Source: an uncultured Eubacteriales bacterium (GTDB lineage: Bacteria > Bacillota > Clostridia > Oscillospirales > Acutalibacteraceae). From it: DNA of 8,361 nt. The notes under the pieces were generated by a model. It saw only the letters and a list, made by a program, of their open reading frames with translations, made no database searches and was not told where the DNA came from. Shown here in pieces: positions 7,106 to 8,361 of this stretch (position 1 is the stretch's first letter; each line of letters opens with the position of its first letter). The position numbers and the translations under genes were made by a program. The stretch spans positions 1 through 8,361 of the forward strand of contig ONRO01000281.1 in the NCBI GenBank assembly GCA_900320235.1, given 5' to 3'.

Positions 7106-7490
7106 TGAATGAAAAATAATTCTTGATAGTAAAATACAGAATATTAAATTTCATACGTATTTTTTATAGCATTTTTTACCTTTTTCAACAATAGAAATAA
7201 TGACATTTTTTTAGTCATTGATATGTAAAAATTATACAATAGTGCTTTGATAGAATTATTAAAGAACATCAAGCATCAAATGGTCAGAAAAGCTGCATAT
7301 AAAGGGCGTTTTCAGGGTTTCAAAAACAGAAAACAACGCTTACCAAATAATAACACAAAAGTGGTACAGCTTTTTCACTATGCGGAAATGCAGAAAAACA
7401 TTGTCCGGCTTTCAGAATGCAGAAAAACAGGAAAATTCAGAAATGCTGCAGGAATAATAATGAAAAAAGAATTATAAGTGAGTTTAGAAC
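7106..7490. other. AT-rich intergenic stretch without a convincing gene
   Basis: This stretch separates the divergent repeat gene and pckA. It holds a 6-bp inverted repeat, AATGAC (7199-7204) and GTCATT (7214-7219), around a T-rich centre, and a 14-bp direct repeat, AATGCAGAAAAACA, at 7387-7400 and 7416-7429. A 76-codon open frame (7247-7477, +) starts at TTG without a ribosome binding site, and its Lys/Asn/Arg-rich translation reflects base composition, so I do not call it. No tRNA or known RNA was recognised. Confidence 0.6.
7161..7195 (-). promoter_or_regulatory. Weak candidate promoter for the repeat-protein gene
   Basis: Reading the - strand, TTGTTG followed after 17 bp by TATAAA (near 7164-7169) lies about 130 bp before the start codon. 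The -10 matches 5 of 6 bases and the -35 only 3 of 6. It is the best spaced pair I found in this AT-rich stretch. If used, the transcript would include the leader hairpin at 7039-7101. Confidence 0.25.
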
Positions 7491-7520
7491 TTGACATTTA
7501 CAGGAAAAATGATGTATTAT
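7491..7520 (+). promoter_or_regulatory. Sigma-A type promoter of pckA
   Basis: A perfect TTGACA (7491-7496) is followed after 18 bp by TATTAT (7515-7520, 5 of 6 matches). Transcription would start near 7527, giving a leader of about 40 nt with AAAGGAG (7554-7560) before the start codon. The 8-bp palindrome TGTATACA (7532-7539) lies just after the predicted start, where a repressor could block elongation; this role is speculative. Confidence 0.82.
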
Positions 7521-7568
7521 ATATGTGTATTTGTATACATTCATATAAAGAAAAAAGGAGTTGTTTTC

Positions 7569-8361
7569 ATGTCAAACATCGATATCAGCAAATACGGCAT
7601 TTCTGATGTGAAGGAAATAGTTTACAATCCTTCATATGACGTGCTTTTCAAAGATGAGACTGATCCGTCACTCGAGGGTTATGAGAAGGGTCAGGTAACA
7701 GAGCTTGGTGCTGTAAACGTAATGACAGGTATTTACACAGGACGTTCACCTAAGGATAAGTTCATCGTAATGGATGACAAATCAAAGGATACAGTATGGT
7801 GGACAACACCTGAATATCCGAATGATAACCACCCGGCTTCACAGCAGGCATGGGATGAGTGCAAGAAGCTTGCTCTCAGCGAGCTTTCAGGCAAAAAGCT
7901 TTATGTTGTAGACGCATTCTGCGGTGCAAACAAGGATACACGCATGGCAGTACGTTTCATCATGGAGGTTGCATGGCAGGCACATTTCGTTACAAATATG
8001 TTCATCAAGCCCACAGCTGAGGAGCAGGAGAACTTCGAGCCTGATTTCGTAGTTTACACAGCTTCAAAGGCAAAGGTAGAGAACTACAAGGAGCTTGGTC
8101 TTAATTCTGAGACAGCAGTTCTTTTCAATGTATCAAGCCGTGAGCAGGTAATCCTCAACACATGGTACGGCGGAGAGATGAAGAAGGGCATGTTCTCAAT
8201 GCAGAACTATTTCCTCCCGCTTCAGGGCATGGCATCAATGCACTGCTCAGCAAACACAGATATGAACGGCGAGCATACAGCAATATTCTTCGGTCTTTCA
8301 GGTACAGGTAAGACTACACTTTCAACCGACCCCAAGCGTCTTCTTATCGGCGATGACGAGC
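7569..8361 (+). CDS. pckA: Phosphoenolpyruvate carboxykinase (ATP), N-terminal half, cut by the window edge
   Basis: This cytosolic enzyme interconverts oxaloacetate plus ATP with phosphoenolpyruvate, CO2 and ADP. It serves gluconeogenesis, and in many rumen succinate producers it runs toward oxaloacetate. The frame is open for 264 codons to the last base. Signatures in order are GIYTGRSPKDKF (54-65, with substrate-binding R59), WYGGEMKKGMFSMQNYFLPL (199-218), the P-loop FFGLSGTGKTTLSTD (240-254, with K248) and LIGDDE (259-264), the metal-binding kinase-2 motif. The family is about 530-540 aa, so roughly half is present, including the start of the nucleotide site. ATG 7569 is chosen for its ribosome binding site AAAGGAG (7554-7560) and the match MSNIDISKYGI to the family N-terminus. 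It has its own promoter and is not linked to the gene on its left. Nothing in the visible part looks damaged. Confidence 0.97.
   Translation, partial: MSNIDISKYGISDVKEIVYNPSYDVLFKDETDPSLEGYEKGQVTELGAVNVMTGIYTGRSPKDKFIVMDDKSKDTVWWTTPEYPNDNHPASQQAWDECKKLALSELSGKKLYVVDAFCGANKDTRMAVRFIMEVAWQAHFVTNMFIKPTAEEQENFEPDFVVYTASKAKVENYKELGLNSETAVLFNVSSREQVILNTWYGGEMKKGMFSMQNYFLPLQGMASMHCSANTDMNGEHTAIFFGLSGTGKTTLSTDPKRLLIGDDE

Noticed and set aside
7247..7477. 76-codon + strand open frame before pckA
   Set aside because: TTG start, no ribosome binding site, and a Lys/Asn/Arg-rich composition expected from AT-rich DNA.

Overview
The window looks like a chromosomal segment from a low-to-moderate GC Firmicute of class Clostridia, most likely a Ruminococcus-like gut or rumen bacterium. 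The inference rests on the tRNA-responsive T-box in front of alaS, strong AGGAGG-type ribosome binding sites, consensus TTGACA/TATAAT promoters, and a secreted BspA-type leucine-rich-repeat protein whose C-terminal domain resembles those of Ruminococcus extracellular proteins. No species is claimed.

Left part (1-3820, + strand): a near-perfect promoter (34-61) drives an alanine T-box leader (about 93-316) that ends in a conditional terminator, followed by alaS (367-2991), a complete 874-residue alanyl-tRNA synthetase with catalytic and editing motifs intact. A strong terminator (3024-3058) separates it from a Crp/Fnr-family regulator (3075-3758), itself closed by a 20-bp terminator helix (3763-3819) that can work in both directions between converging genes.

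Middle (3833-7033, - strand): next to the terminator is a 42-residue peptide gene (3833-3961) with a perfect ribosome binding site. It is preceded by a 61-bp element bounded by 9-bp inverted arms. Upstream of that lies a large secreted leucine-rich-repeat gene (4096-7033) carrying two disabling lesions in this sequence: an in-frame TAG inside repeat unit 7, and a one-base frameshift before the C-terminal domain. Both flanking pieces still read as sensible protein, so the damage is recent or is a sequence error. Its 5' leader can form a hairpin whose loop is a 7-base complement of its own Shine-Dalgarno sequence.

Right part (7106-8361): about 385 bp with no convincing gene, then a consensus promoter and the first 264 codons of pckA, the ATP-dependent phosphoenolpyruvate carboxykinase, cut by the window edge.

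The genes do not form one pathway: alaS and pckA are housekeeping genes, each with its own promoter, and the regulator, small peptide and secreted repeat protein form a more variable block between them. I found no mobile element, CRISPR array, tRNA or rRNA. The least explained items are the small peptide with its structured upstream element, the doubly broken repeat gene, and the anti-Shine-Dalgarno leader.
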